64,000 nt of DNA from Chlorella sorokiniana (Eukaryota > Chlorophyta > Trebouxiophyceae > Chlorellales > Chlorellaceae): positions 1,922,001 through 1,986,000 of the forward strand of contig CP084620.1 of the NCBI GenBank assembly GCA_025917655.1, in the 5' to 3' direction. Both the position numbers and the translations under genes were made by a program. Positions 63,588 through 64,000 of this stretch are shown piece by piece. Position 1 is the stretch's first letter. Each line of letters opens with the position of its first letter. Below the pieces are notes generated by a model. It made no database searches and had not been told where the DNA came from. It saw only the letters and a list, made by a program, of their open reading frames with translations.

Positions 63588-64000
63588 GCCCACCCGCTTG
63601 CCCAGCACGGAACAAACACGGCGGAAGCTCCTCGTAAGCCAAGGCGGCGCCCGTGGTCTCAGCAGGCTGCTTCCCCTGGCGGCAACTGTCCAGCTAAAGG
63701 CCTTGGAAAATGCCAAGACTCATTTCATTTCGCCAGGGCGGCCTCCAGCTCCGTCACACCTGATCACCCTGGAATACCCTGGGCCGACGGGCGCTGCCGC
63801 CCATCATTGACAGTCCTCAGCTTCCCAACCCATATCTGTCGGGCAGCAAGTCATCAACCCCCTTCAAGCCAATTGTAACAGCAGCGACGGGCTGTCAGCC
63901 AAGCAAATCAATCACGCGCCCCAGTCTGTGGTTGGCCCTGCGGCGCCACGCCTCGCCAGGGCAGCGGCATTGCAGGTCAGCATCCTTTTGGCCCCCTCGC
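63588..64000. other. 3' flank of ubiquilin to window end
   Basis: About 410 bases with no recognised gene; a TGTAA signal lies at 63874. Confidence 0.45.
63874..63878 (+). other. Possible TGTAA polyadenylation signal of ubiquilin
   Basis: TGTAA 287 bases past the ubiquilin stop. Confidence 0.4.

Overview
The window is nuclear DNA from a GC-rich, intron-dense green alga. A Chlorella-like trebouxiophyte is the best guess, not a proof. The grounds are plant-type families (raffinose synthase/SIP, amino acid permease of the AAP type, an EED/FIE Polycomb protein), GT-AG introns in nearly every gene with GTG(A/C/G) donors and C-rich tracts before CAG acceptors, TGTAA-like 3' signals, and green-algal features such as an SKN1/KRE6-type GH16 enzyme and a fused NAD(P) transhydrogenase. 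I found no transposon, virus-derived element, CRISPR array, rRNA or convincing tRNA.

Layout, left to right. 1-6368 (-): a raffinose synthase/SIP-like GH36 gene that runs off the left edge; its 3.76-kb third intron holds a complete MAD1 spindle-checkpoint gene on the + strand (2002-5195). 7063-9511 (+): EED/FIE, the WD40 subunit of PRC2. 9751-12130 (-): a seven-TM protein of probable LU7TM/GOST type. 12815-13400 (+): LC8-type dynein light chain. 13636-16981 (-): MFS transporter. 17782-20623 (-): two-finger CCCH protein. 21056-21645 (+): small basic protein. 22026-26363 (-): amino acid permease. 26863-27343 (+): small membrane protein, perhaps plastid. 27824-29479 (-): conserved unknown protein, perhaps plastid. 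30355-34141 (+): membrane-anchored SGNH-like hydrolase with an extra C-terminal domain. 34834-35843 (-): unknown protein with basic patch and acidic tail. 36894-37931 (-): small secreted protein. 38489-41007 (+): GH16 SKN1/KRE6-like. 41882-44344 (-): F-box/leucine-rich-repeat protein. 45474-52950 (+): NAD(P) transhydrogenase. 53521-55675 (-): Msp1/ATAD1 AAA ATPase. 56281-58916 (-): WDR63-like axonemal dynein intermediate chain. 59294-60784 (+): ribosomal protein eL24. 61111-63587 (+): ubiquilin.

Genes alternate between strands and are mostly unrelated in function, as expected for a nuclear chromosome. Loose themes are cell-surface glucan and ester chemistry (SGNH, GH16, secreted protein), protein quality control (Msp1, ubiquilin), and dynein or flagellar parts (LC8, WDR63).

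A feature of the whole window is that conserved motifs are repeatedly split by one missing base in a G or C run (for example the Walker A of Msp1, the IDDGWQ region of the raffinose synthase, and several places in the transhydrogenase). I read these as sequencing or assembly errors, so the genes are probably intact in life. Gene spans below run from start to stop codon and include introns. Exon borders are exact only where stated. I did not find a clearly new multi-gene system; the nested MAD1 arrangement is the most unusual structure.
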